From: a bacterium
GTDB lineage: Bacteria > UBP13 > UBA5359
Reading direction: 5' to 3'
NCBI GenBank assembly: GCA_028685295.1
Contig: JAQUEL010000056.1
Location: 1 to 13,163, forward strand
Length of the DNA: 13,163 nucleotides
The notes under the pieces were generated by a model that was not told where the DNA came from, made no database searches, and was given only the letters and a program-made list of their open reading frames with translations. Shown piece by piece: positions 1 through 6,643 of this stretch (position 1 is the first letter of the stretch; every line of letters starts with the position of its first letter). The position numbers and the translations under genes are program-made.

Positions 1-192
1 GTAGGCCATGCCGTGCCAATCGGCATACTCTCTCTCAAAACGACGGGTGATATCGGTGCCGGACATATTGCCTGCCCGCAGCACATCTATTACCCCTTCT
101 TCCATGGCCTTGTTGACTATCGGCCAGCTAAGAATATCTTTCGGGCAGGATTTCACTGTTTTCTCTCCACCGTTAATTGCCAGTTTAGACAT
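1..192 (-). CDS. DegT/DnrJ/EryC1/StrS-type PLP aminotransferase, N-terminal part (cut by window edge)
   Basis: I translated this frame by hand; it is open to the left edge of the window. The visible 64 residues begin MSKLAINGGEKTVK and continue through a WP..N..ME.GV.DVLR.G.MSGTDI segment to FEREYADWHGMAY. That is the typical opening of DegT-family PLP-dependent aminotransferases: an NGG start, the 'SG' substrate loop, then a conserved FE.EFA...G.. block. The family transaminates keto-sugars, often in amino-sugar or antibiotic biosynthesis. The PLP-binding lysine lies beyond the window. The ATG at 192 is preceded by GAGAGGT at a suitable distance. It lies downstream of the M55 gene and the relic at 307-436, and could be read from that operon or from its own promoter. 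Family call is fairly sure; substrate unknown. Confidence 0.8.
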   Translation of the reverse strand, partial: MSKLAINGGEKTVKSCPKDILSWPIVNKAMEEGVIDVLRAGNMSGTDITRRFEREYADWHGMAY

Positions 193-262
193 TATTGCTA
201 CCTCTCTATTGCCTGTCCTTCCACTGCAGTATCGCTGCTGCGGAAGACATGTTGTTCTAACT

Positions 263-277
263 ATAGCTTATAGCTAT
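263..277. repeat. Short inverted/tandem repeat upstream of the aminotransferase gene, possible operator
   Basis: ATAGCT and AGCTAT form a perfect 6-base inverted repeat around TAT. The same stretch can be read as TATAGCT repeated in tandem. On the minus strand it sits just downstream of a TTGACG hexamer (281-286), a possible -35 element, so it would lie in the promoter spacer of the aminotransferase gene. No convincing -10 box was found. The core ATAGCTATC recurs at 7625-7633 in front of the DUF4380 gene, which may be chance. Operator function is inference. Confidence 0.3.
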
Positions 278-306
278 CCGTCAACAGAAACAATAGTATT
301 ATTGAG

Positions 307-363
307 CATCTAGGTGTAATATTTTGTGGTGAGCATGGAATTAGATCTACCGGGATAGGCTTT
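307..363 (-). pseudogene. Relic of the 3' end of an AraC-family regulator gene
   Basis: Bases 307-335 match bases 4995-5023, the last codons of the intact araC-type gene in this window, at 26 of 29 positions. The match includes an unbroken run of 14. Weaker similarity with small indels continues to about 363 and corresponds to the end of the second helix-turn-helix and the FTPSAYRK segment. The reading frame is broken, so no protein is expected. It directly follows the amidohydrolase relic on the same strand. The core alignment was seen directly; the outer boundary is approximate. Confidence 0.6.
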
Positions 364-436
364 GCATACAAACCTGTCTCCCCCTCTGGACGAACCGGAG
401 ATTTATATGGGTATGGACATAAATATCGATGAACAC
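364..436 (-). pseudogene. Relic of the 5' end of an amidohydrolase gene
   Basis: Bases 409-436 match bases 3666-3693, the start of the intact amidohydrolase gene, at 24 of 28 positions. The initiator would now be GTG. The translation opens FIDIYVHTH, against FIDIHVHTR in the intact gene, so the first metal-binding histidine of HxH is a tyrosine. Further similarity with indels runs to about 364. The frame from GTG 436 meets TAG at 347-349, giving at most 29 residues, and AGGAG precedes it. It begins 21 bases after the M55 stop codon, so it is probably transcribed with that operon. A functional micro-peptide cannot be excluded, but decay is the simpler reading. Confidence 0.6.
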
Positions 437-457
437 GGTTGCCTAGCTCCTGCTATA

Positions 458-1252
458 TTAATAAATCTTCAGTACCTGCCCGCTTTGGGGCCTGCCGATA
501 ATCTTTTCCACCGTAGTACCGTTGATACGTGTCCAATCATTTCTTTCATAACTGTCGGCGATATCGGTAGCCTGAAATTCTATTCTTATTCTGGCGGGGA
601 ATTCTATTTCATAAGGTCGCATCGTTTTTATTCTACCCAGAGACTTCTTTACACCTTCTCTGATCATGGCCTGCGTTTTTAACGGCGGAATTATCCTGGC
701 ACAGGTACGTGAATAACCTTCTTTGACGGCCACGGTTTCAACATCCGGCAGCAACTCTTTTGCCTCTTTGCATACGGCAGTGTCTCCGGTAACCAGAATC
801 ACCGGTATCTTCTTATGCCCTGCCAGAACGGCATGCTGCCCGACCTCTCCCATACTGATACCATTGATTTGATAGTTATACCAGCTTCTTGATGATTGGG
901 TATGGTCCAGAATACCGTTTTCTGTTCCAGCCATGGCGTGATACCCTAGAAAAATGACCCCGTCGGAGTCATCATCCATCCCTTCAAAGGATCTCTTCCT
1001 GTTGCCGCCGATAATATATTCTCCTTCCGGGTGCAACTCTTCAATTATAAAATTATAACCGCTGCCGTGACCGTCATTGACAACGATTTTTTCAACGCCG
1101 GCCTCCTTGCAAGCGTCGACTACGGTGTTGATTTCATTGGTGAGCAGCCGCCTGGCCCTTTCATATTCTACGCCTTTGCCGTCTCTTCCACTCTGATCGA
1201 AATTGACCACTCCGGAAATTCCTTCTAAATCGGTACAAACATAGATCTTCAT
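458..1252 (-). CDS. M55-family D-aminopeptidase (DppA-like)
   Basis: A 264-residue protein of usual length for peptidase family M55, whose Bacillus subtilis member DppA is a zinc-dependent D-aminopeptidase that forms a decameric ring. The family's putative metal residues are visible: D8 and E10 in TDLEGISG, H62 in NDGHGSGYN, H105 in GYHAMAGT and E136 in MGEVGQHA. There is no signal peptide, so a cytoplasmic enzyme is expected, cleaving N-terminal D-residues from small peptides or amides. The ATG at 1252 follows AAGGAG by 7 bases, and that site overlaps the MFS stop codon. The 14-base gap implies co-transcription and probable translational coupling with the MFS gene. The two may form an uptake-and-hydrolysis pair. 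In DppA a cysteine near residue 115 was proposed as nucleophile; here the local segment reads ILDHT, with no cysteine. Family sure, substrate not. Confidence 0.9.
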   Translation of the reverse strand: MKIYVCTDLEGISGVVNFDQSGRDGKGVEYERARRLLTNEINTVVDACKEAGVEKIVVNDGHGSGYNFIIEELHPEGEYIIGGNRKRSFEGMDDDSDGVIFLGYHAMAGTENGILDHTQSSRSWYNYQINGISMGEVGQHAVLAGHKKIPVILVTGDTAVCKEAKELLPDVETVAVKEGYSRTCARIIPPLKTQAMIREGVKKSLGRIKTMRPYEIEFPARIRIEFQATDIADSYERNDWTRINGTTVEKIIGRPQSGQVLKIY

Positions 1253-1266
1253 GATATCTCTCCTTT

Positions 1267-2586
1267 CTAAACCCGGTTAAACGCCTCTTGTGATACAGAC
1301 CAAACGTTATTGCCGTAGGTCTCACGAACAAAACAGACACTGATAAAGGCTGAAAGGGCCAGCACAAAGCAACCGGCCAGGATAACACCATAAGCCTCCG
1401 GCGGATACCTGACGGCAAAAGCCGTGGTTTTAACTCCTGCACCAAAGCAATCCAGCACTACGCCGGCACCGTTGCATAAAAGAGCGACGGATAGATAGGC
1501 CGCTCCATTGTATACGCCTACCGAAGTGGCTGCATAAGCTGGATCGTTCACCTCTTTGATATAGGCGCAGCATATGGGCGTGGCCATGGATGAAGCTCCC
1601 AGCAATATAAAGCTGGGTAAAATCCATACGGCTCCGCCCAGCAGTACCGGCACAGCCAGGCAAAGAGAGGTCAGCAGCATCACAGCGGAAAAGATCAGAA
1701 GCAACCGGCGCCGATTGCCGGCCAGGCGGGATATCAGCCCTGACAGAGATACCGCTATCACGGAGAAGAGCACCAGCAGGAAGGTGTAAGATGCAGCCGC
1801 TGCTGAGCTTAAGGAGCAACAATCCTGCAGCATCTTCTTGCCGATAACGGATGCCACCAGCATATAAATAGCGAAAATGATGGACACGGCATAGCTCCCG
1901 ACACAGGAATCACGATTTTTCAGGACTCTCTTCAGAGCTGGAAAGACGTGGGCATCAATTGGCTGTCGCCGGCTCACAGCTGTTCTCCGGGCAACAAAAG
2001 CGCAAATTATCACCGCCAGGGCACTGGATATGCCTACAGCCAACAAGGGCTTTCTCCAGCCGAAGACCTGAACAGCGGCTTCAAAGGGCCTAGTGCCCAA
2101 AAGACCGCCGCTATAGCCTATAAACAGGGTCATGCTCAACAGAATGGAGAAATGTTTGCTATTGAAATGGCCGTCAATCTGCTTGACCAGGGATAGATAT
2201 ATCAGGCTGGCGCCCAGTCCCATTATAAAACGACTGACATAAAGCATGGTCAAGGTGCCTGACAACGGGAACAGCAGGGAGCCCGCAGCCAGCACTGTTC
2301 CACCCGTTAATAGAATACGGACCGGCCCTATCCTGTCTACCAAAGCGCCGGAAAAGGCCTGCATGCCTCCATAAACATACAAAAAGATGCTTCCCAGCAT
2401 GGTGACAGCGGAGGAGGAGAGCGCCATATCTGCCTGTAATTCATCGAATATGGTGCCGGGAATAGCTACACGCTGAAAATAGGAAAAGGCATAGACAACA
2501 TTCATTAAAGCGATGATCAGTAACAGATCACGCTTACCTCTTAAAATATCTGCCAGGCTGTTAATAGCCGGCATTATCTTGCTCAT
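1267..2586 (-). CDS. Major facilitator superfamily (MFS) transporter
   Basis: A 439-residue, highly hydrophobic protein with about 12 predicted membrane segments in two halves. The MFS signature loop between segments 2 and 3 is present as G80-ALVDRIGPVR, and the half-repeat counterpart is SGLISRLAGNRRR at about 282-294. SRFIMGLGAS (118-127) matches the segment 4 motif. A FQR segment at 37-39 at the end of helix 1 resembles organic-anion or sugar-acid MFS carriers, but substrate cannot be assigned. The ATG at 2586 has only a GGGG about 9 bases upstream, a weak ribosome site. It opens a two-gene unit with the M55 peptidase, which starts 14 bases after its stop. An upstream gap of 228 bases suggests an own promoter, though I found no strong one. 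Confidence 0.9.
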   Translation of the reverse strand: MSKIMPAINSLADILRGKRDLLLIIALMNVVYAFSYFQRVAIPGTIFDELQADMALSSSAVTMLGSIFLYVYGGMQAFSGALVDRIGPVRILLTGGTVLAAGSLLFPLSGTLTMLYVSRFIMGLGASLIYLSLVKQIDGHFNSKHFSILLSMTLFIGYSGGLLGTRPFEAAVQVFGWRKPLLAVGISSALAVIICAFVARRTAVSRRQPIDAHVFPALKRVLKNRDSCVGSYAVSIIFAIYMLVASVIGKKMLQDCCSLSSAAAASYTFLLVLFSVIAVSLSGLISRLAGNRRRLLLIFSAVMLLTSLCLAVPVLLGGAVWILPSFILLGASSMATPICCAYIKEVNDPAYAATSVGVYNGAAYLSVALLCNGAGVVLDCFGAGVKTTAFAVRYPPEAYGVILAGCFVLALSAFISVCFVRETYGNNVWSVSQEAFNRV

Positions 2587-2719
2587 AACTAAAAACCCCG
2601 TTAAGTCTCAACTGAAGCCTTGATTAACAAACGTATAGGCTCTCCGAATGCTTATCTCTCTTTACTCTTTGTTGCAATATCTTAATTCTCAATAAAACAA
2701 ACTAACGGTTCCCTCCCCA

Positions 2720-2740
2720 GCCATGAGTAAAGAGCATGGC
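2720..2740. repeat. Hairpin-forming inverted repeat GCCATG/CATGGC
   Basis: Perfect 6-base arms around a 9-base loop, in the gap between the 2815-3693 amidohydrolase gene and the MFS gene. It is the second of two hairpins downstream of that stop codon. There is no T-run on the minus strand after it, so it is a poor intrinsic terminator. It may help mRNA 3'-end stability or transcription termination; the role is inference. Confidence 0.3.
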
Positions 2741-2757
2741 CCCTGTATCAGAGTTGA

Positions 2758-2777
2758 GACAATCCGGCTCGATTGTC
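2758..2777. repeat. Hairpin-forming inverted repeat GACAATC/GATTGTC
   Basis: Perfect 7-base arms around a 6-base loop (CGGCTC), beginning 38 bases after the stop codon of the 2815-3693 amidohydrolase gene. No following T-run is seen in the minus-strand direction. It marks a likely end of the dehydrogenase-amidohydrolase transcript or an mRNA 3' stabiliser. The remainder of 2587-2814 contains no gene that I can support. Confidence 0.35.
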
Positions 2778-2814
2778 AGCGAGGTGTTTGCTTTTGAACC
2801 GGCAAGGCTGCCTT

Positions 2815-3693
2815 CTAAGTCAGGCCTAAAAGCTTTTCGGCATTTATCCGAGCTACTTTTTCAAAGACTTCTGCGCTTATCTTTTTTTCATCACGAAGAC
2901 GAAGCAAAAGATCCACCAGCGGCGTAGGAGTATCGGGAGCGCAGATATCGGTGCCAAAGAAGAGCCTGTCCTGGAACTCGTTCAAAAAGTCCACCGCATA
3001 GTCTATATCTCTGGCCAGGGCATTATGCCCACTACCGGCTGACAGATCTCCCAGTAAATTCTCATAGCGCCGCATCAGCCTGGGCACTGCACCCTCTTCT
3101 TTTATGGGATACCTGGGGTAGCCGTACCGGTCTTCCACCTTCTCCAACGGCGCCATTTCTGCCCAAAAAGTCTGAGAGTGCCCCAGAAATTTCAAGCAAG
3201 GATATTGCTGCAGGCTCTTCTCCAGCTGGGGCAGCCCGGGTTCATCGTAAAGCCCGTATATTCCCCCTATCTGAGCCGCCATATGAAAGGTTACGGGCAG
3301 GCCCTCAGCCTCGGCATGTTTGAAAAGATTCCGCACCAGCGGATCCTGAAAGGGCAAATTGGCGCAGATTTCTCCAATGCCTTTACACCCCTGCTCTTTA
3401 TAAAAGCTCATCAACTCATTAAGAGAAGCGCCGGCGGAGTTGGCCATAGCTCTAGGATCGATATTGCAAAAAGGGATGAACCTGGCGGGATAGATTTTGC
3501 ATATCTCCAATATCTCCTCGTTGGATTGGGGTGCATATGCACATTCGGGATTGACCCCAGGCAAAAGGACAGCACTTTTGATAGCTATACCCTCATACCG
3601 TTCTAACAGCTGTCGAGGCGTGGCATAAGCCTGCTTGTCACCTCTGGGCGGGCCAATAAGACGGCGAGTATGAACATGAATATCGATGAACAT
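2815..3693 (-). CDS. Amidohydrolase family protein (amidohydrolase_2, TIM-barrel metallohydrolase)
   Basis: A 292-residue protein of the amidohydrolase_2 group, which includes decarboxylases, lactonases and hydrolases acting on carboxylated or lactone substrates. The metal-site pattern is complete: H6 and H8 in DIHVHT after strand 1, E108 in GIGEI, H137 in VTFHMA, H172 in FLGHSQ and D249 in FFGTD. No signal peptide, so cytoplasmic. The ATG at 3693 has a strong GAGGAGGG site 5 bases upstream. It follows the Gfo/Idh/MocA gene by 36 bases, so both are probably co-transcribed, suggesting that it acts on an oxidised sugar or sugar lactone from the dehydrogenase (inference). A decayed copy of its 5' end lies at 364-436. 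Confidence 0.85.
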   Translation of the reverse strand: MFIDIHVHTRRLIGPPRGDKQAYATPRQLLERYEGIAIKSAVLLPGVNPECAYAPQSNEEILEICKIYPARFIPFCNIDPRAMANSAGASLNELMSFYKEQGCKGIGEICANLPFQDPLVRNLFKHAEAEGLPVTFHMAAQIGGIYGLYDEPGLPQLEKSLQQYPCLKFLGHSQTFWAEMAPLEKVEDRYGYPRYPIKEEGAVPRLMRRYENLLGDLSAGSGHNALARDIDYAVDFLNEFQDRLFFGTDICAPDTPTPLVDLLLRLRDEKKISAEVFEKVARINAEKLLGLT

Positions 3694-3729
3694 CTTTTCC
3701 CTCCTCGGCTTTTTACGTTAGGTCGATAT

Positions 3730-4836
3730 TTATCGTTTGTTAGAGCTCGAAGCATCTATTAATCTCTGCAGCTCAATTTCAAAAGCAGCCCCATCCAACG
3801 GCAGTTCTACGGAAGTACTCTTTAAAGATGAATAAAGCATAGCGTTGGCCAGTTCAATAGATTTTATGCCTTCTTCCGCTGGAGCTATCAGTGGTTTGCC
3901 GTCCAGGACGGCATCTACAAAGTTCTGCGTTATCTCCGCATGCAAGCCGGCAGTGCCGGTGATCGGTATCTGCGCATTCCATATTTCAGGCGTGCCCATC
4001 AGGGCATCGCTGGTATCACAGAACACTCTGGCTGAAACTTCATTGCGGGTAAAGGTCAGCTCGCCACCTTCCAATACCAGCTTTCCCATCTCTCCTGCTA
4101 TCTCCAGGCGGTTGGTACCGGGCGCTTCGCCGGTGCTGGTTATGAACACTCCCGTAGCGCCATTGGGATAACGCATAAAAGCGGTAACGCGATCCTCCAC
4201 TTCTATATCATGGTAGAAGCCCAAATCACAGAAAGCTTGGATGCTGCTCGGCATGCCGCACATCCACTGCAACAGGTCAAGTTGGTGAGGGCATTGATTG
4301 AGCAGCACGCCGCCCCCTTCGCCCTTCCAGGTGGCTCTCCAGGCACTGCTACGATAATAAGCTTTTGTTCTGAACCAATCGGTACCTATCCAGGTAATTC
4401 TTTCGATTTCACCTAATTCTCCTCTATCTATCATCTGCTTGATCTTTTTATATTGCGGTACCGTCCGCACGCAGAACATAGCCGCAAAGACTTGGTCTTC
4501 ATTGGTATGGGCCGCTATCAGCCTTTCAGCATCAGCCTTATGTACAGAGATGGGCTTTTCCACCAGTACATGCAGCCCATTTTGCAGGGCGTCTATACCT
4601 GCAGCGGTATGAAAGTAGTGCGGGGTGGCTATAAGAACAGCATCAACCTCTCCTGAAACAATCATCTCATGACTATCTGTAAAGCGTTTTAGACCATCAA
4701 ATTTCACCAGGTTATCCGGATTGGCATCCGCTACCGCCATCAGCTCGCAACGGGAGATACTGCCATCCAATACATATTTTGCATGGCCGGATCCCATGAC
4801 ACCTACCCCAATAATACCTAAACGCACTTTACTCAT
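3730..4836 (-). CDS. Gfo/Idh/MocA family NAD(P)-dependent oxidoreductase
   Basis: A 368-residue cytoplasmic dehydrogenase. The N-terminal Rossmann fold shows GIIGVGVMG at 7-15. The family's EKP signature is E93-K94-P95 in LVEKPIS, with K94 the expected catalytic lysine. The substrate-site motif is N180-x3-H184-x2-D187 in LLNQCPHQLDLLQW. The family oxidises a sugar or cyclitol hydroxyl (often C1, C2 or C3), or works as a reductase. The ATG at 4836 is poorly served: the nearest purine-rich site, AAGGA, is about 12 bases away, and an in-frame stop lies just upstream, so no longer form is possible. It is followed by an amidohydrolase gene 36 bases on. It is quite diverged from the other family member at 10314-11300 (different length and motifs), suggesting different steps. 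Substrate not known. Confidence 0.92.
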   Translation of the reverse strand: MSKVRLGIIGVGVMGSGHAKYVLDGSISRCELMAVADANPDNLVKFDGLKRFTDSHEMIVSGEVDAVLIATPHYFHTAAGIDALQNGLHVLVEKPISVHKADAERLIAAHTNEDQVFAAMFCVRTVPQYKKIKQMIDRGELGEIERITWIGTDWFRTKAYYRSSAWRATWKGEGGGVLLNQCPHQLDLLQWMCGMPSSIQAFCDLGFYHDIEVEDRVTAFMRYPNGATGVFITSTGEAPGTNRLEIAGEMGKLVLEGGELTFTRNEVSARVFCDTSDALMGTPEIWNAQIPITGTAGLHAEITQNFVDAVLDGKPLIAPAEEGIKSIELANAMLYSSLKSTSVELPLDGAAFEIELQRLIDASSSNKR

Positions 4837-4891
4837 CGATACTTTTCATCCTTTTCTTGCTAATCTACTTATTGATCTCCGGATATTGCCG

Positions 4892-4907
4892 TTAAGTATA
4901 TGCTTAA
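4892..4907. promoter_or_regulatory. Near-perfect palindrome upstream of a dehydrogenase gene, candidate operator
   Basis: TTAAGTATATGCTTAA is a 16-base palindrome with one mismatched pair. It lies 56 bases before the start codon of the Gfo/Idh/MocA gene and in the gap after araC. Two further CTTAA elements sit nearby on the minus strand. It could be bound by the AraC-type protein or another regulator. Upstream on the minus strand a TTGCTT...TAGTAT pair with 17-base spacing (roughly 4950-4980) is a weak promoter candidate. All functional claims are inference. Confidence 0.3.
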
Positions 4908-4989
4908 GGTCATTCCGGGCTGTTAAGGACCTCTTTACATCAAGTAATATTTATACTACAGCACACAGCTAATAGAAGCAATGGCTTTA

Positions 4990-5829
4990 TCAGACATCTT
5001 GGTGTAATATTTTGCGGTAAGCAGAGGGAGTAAATCCCGTTATACGCTTGAAATTACGATTAAAGAGAGAGAAGTCGCTGAAGCCTACTTCACGGGATAT
5101 GGCCTCCACCTTTTGCTCCTCTTCCTCCAGCAGCCTCTTGGCCTCAGCGATGCGCCGTTGCGTAATGTACTGGTGAAGGTTCAGGCCTGTGCACTGTTTA
5201 AAGACTCTGGATAAATAGCTGGGTGAATAAGAGAACTCTCTCTTGAGTACAGTAAGATTCAATTCTTCTCTGAAATGCTCTTCGATATACCCTATCAACT
5301 TCTTTACCAGAGGCTTTTCCGGTCGCCGGGTGCCCATCTTCATGCCGGCCCGTATGGCCAGCAGTAGAATCCTCTCTAATTGATTGATTATTATCTCTTT
5401 CCATAATGCGTCCCGGCGGCGATCTTCCTCCTCTATGATCCTGAAAATGACCTCTACTTCCGTAGCGGCCCTCTCGTCCAGCTCCAGGCAACAAGATTGT
5501 TCCGGCATATTACAATTCGCTGAAAACAAGAACAGAGGGAAAAAAAGAGACCATTGCTCCATATAGGAATCGGGTTGCGGCATAGCTCTGTGAACAGCAT
5601 TAGGGCGTATTACAACAAGGTGGTTTTTTTGGTAAGAATAGCTGTTATCTGTGATAAAATAAGTTCCTTCGCCTCGCTTGATGAAATGTATCTCCATCTC
5701 CCCATGATAGGCCAGGATCCCTCTGCTACGAATCCCCGATCTCCAGCACACTTTGACGGGGAAAGCCATACCGGAAGAGAATATTTGCTCTACTACGGGC
5801 GTCTCTTTCCTATTGATGGGGGTTGCCAT
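4990..5829 (-). CDS. AraC-family transcriptional regulator
   Basis: A 279-residue regulator with the usual two-part layout. An N-terminal cupin-like sensor (about residues 20-110) contains YHGEMEIHFI at 41-50 and H80. A C-terminal DNA-binding domain has two helix-turn-helices (about 191-212 and 239-261) and the hallmark GFSDFSLFNRNFKRITGFTPSAYRK ending. It probably activates the local sugar genes in response to a small ligand. I chose ATG 5829 over GTG 5838 because AGGTGA sits 5 bases before that ATG and overlaps the GTG itself. That ribosome site immediately follows the TGA of the upstream amidohydrolase, so the regulator is translationally coupled as third gene of its own operon. A diverged fragment of a similar gene's 3' end lies at 307-363. 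Confidence 0.93.
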   Translation of the reverse strand: MATPINRKETPVVEQIFSSGMAFPVKVCWRSGIRSRGILAYHGEMEIHFIKRGEGTYFITDNSYSYQKNHLVVIRPNAVHRAMPQPDSYMEQWSLFFPLFLFSANCNMPEQSCCLELDERAATEVEVIFRIIEEEDRRRDALWKEIIINQLERILLLAIRAGMKMGTRRPEKPLVKKLIGYIEEHFREELNLTVLKREFSYSPSYLSRVFKQCTGLNLHQYITQRRIAEAKRLLEEEEQKVEAISREVGFSDFSLFNRNFKRITGFTPSAYRKILHQDV

Positions 5830-5841
5830 TTCAATCACCTG

Positions 5842-6636
5842 TCAGATTTCCAGTATTCTAGCGGCATTATCGCCAAGTATCAGCTTCTCTTCATCCGGAT
5901 TGAGCTCCAGATCGCCAAGGCCTTCCAACTCCCCAGCTTGTTCCCCCCAAGGAGAATCCGTAGCAAAGAGAACCTTCTCCGCTCCATGCCCTCTGATAAG
6001 ACAAGATATCCTCTCCGTACCAAGATAATCCACAGCATAGGAAGTATCAAAAAATATATCCCTGCCGAGGAGCATATACTCTACCGTATCCCAGTAAGCA
6101 AATCCGCCCATGTGAGCGGCTATTATCCCGGCCTCCGGGAAATGCTCCAGCAGTATAGCCAGTCTGTCCGGGGTACAATGATAGGGCGGCTGCAAACCGA
6201 TATCAACACCGGCATGAAAGAGGATATAGAGACCTCGAGAGAAGACCTCTTCATACATCGGATAAAGGCGCTCTTCGTCAATGAAAAAACCTTGATAATC
6301 CGGATGCAGCTTAATTCCCTTCAAACCTATATCTGCTATTTTTTCCAGAGTATCCGTCATCTGTTGCGGCTCCAGATCCGGATGCATGGCTCCAAAGGCC
6401 GCTATACGACTATCGACCACATCCTCCAGCCAGTTATTTATGCCCTCAACCTGGCCTGGCCTGGTAGCCACCGGCTGCAGTACGGAAATATCTACCCCTG
6501 CTTCATCCATGGAACGCTTCAGATCTGAAAGAGTTCCATCGGTATACGCCGTCTCTCCGGCAGCGGCAGCCAGAGAAGGCACTGCTTTAGCTGCCAGATT
6601 ATCCGGAAAGCAATGAACGTGGAAATCTATTACCAA
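5842..6636 (-). CDS. Amidohydrolase family protein (amidohydrolase_2)
   Basis: A 264-residue TIM-barrel metallohydrolase. Metal-site residues are present: H6 and H8 in DFHVHC, H111 in KGIKLHPD, H141 in LFHAGVD, H175 in IAAHMGG and D227 in FATDSPWG. The KLHP...H..H pattern fits decarboxylase- or hydrolase-like members; the reaction cannot be settled. The initiator is TTG at 6636, preceded by GAGAGGG, with MVIDFHVH matching the family's standard opening, so the start is credible. It begins only 7 bases after the DUF4380 stop and ends 12 bases before the araC start, in a tight three-gene unit. It is a distant paralogue of the amidohydrolase at 2815-3693: same fold and motifs but shorter, with little similarity elsewhere. 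Confidence 0.85.
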   Translation of the reverse strand: MVIDFHVHCFPDNLAAKAVPSLAAAAGETAYTDGTLSDLKRSMDEAGVDISVLQPVATRPGQVEGINNWLEDVVDSRIAAFGAMHPDLEPQQMTDTLEKIADIGLKGIKLHPDYQGFFIDEERLYPMYEEVFSRGLYILFHAGVDIGLQPPYHCTPDRLAILLEHFPEAGIIAAHMGGFAYWDTVEYMLLGRDIFFDTSYAVDYLGTERISCLIRGHGAEKVLFATDSPWGEQAGELEGLGDLELNPDEEKLILGDNAARILEI

Positions 6637-6643
6637 TTTACCG

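Noticed and set aside
2602-2763. Distant inverted repeat GTCTCAACT/AGTTGAGAC on either side of the MFS upstream gap
   Set aside because: Arms are about 140 bases apart with no supporting structure or gene; chance cannot be excluded.
4836-4851. Six-codon upstream frame (MKSIDE) overlapping the dehydrogenase start
   Set aside because: Its ATG abuts the purine-rich stretch with no usable spacing, so a leader peptide is not supported.
5830-5838. GTG start at 5838 for the AraC regulator
   Set aside because: It overlaps the AGGTGA ribosome site that correctly serves the ATG at 5829.
5554-6528. Plus-strand open frame of 324 codons
   Set aside because: Antisense across the araC and amidohydrolase genes, both of which have clear family motifs and ribosome sites on the minus strand.
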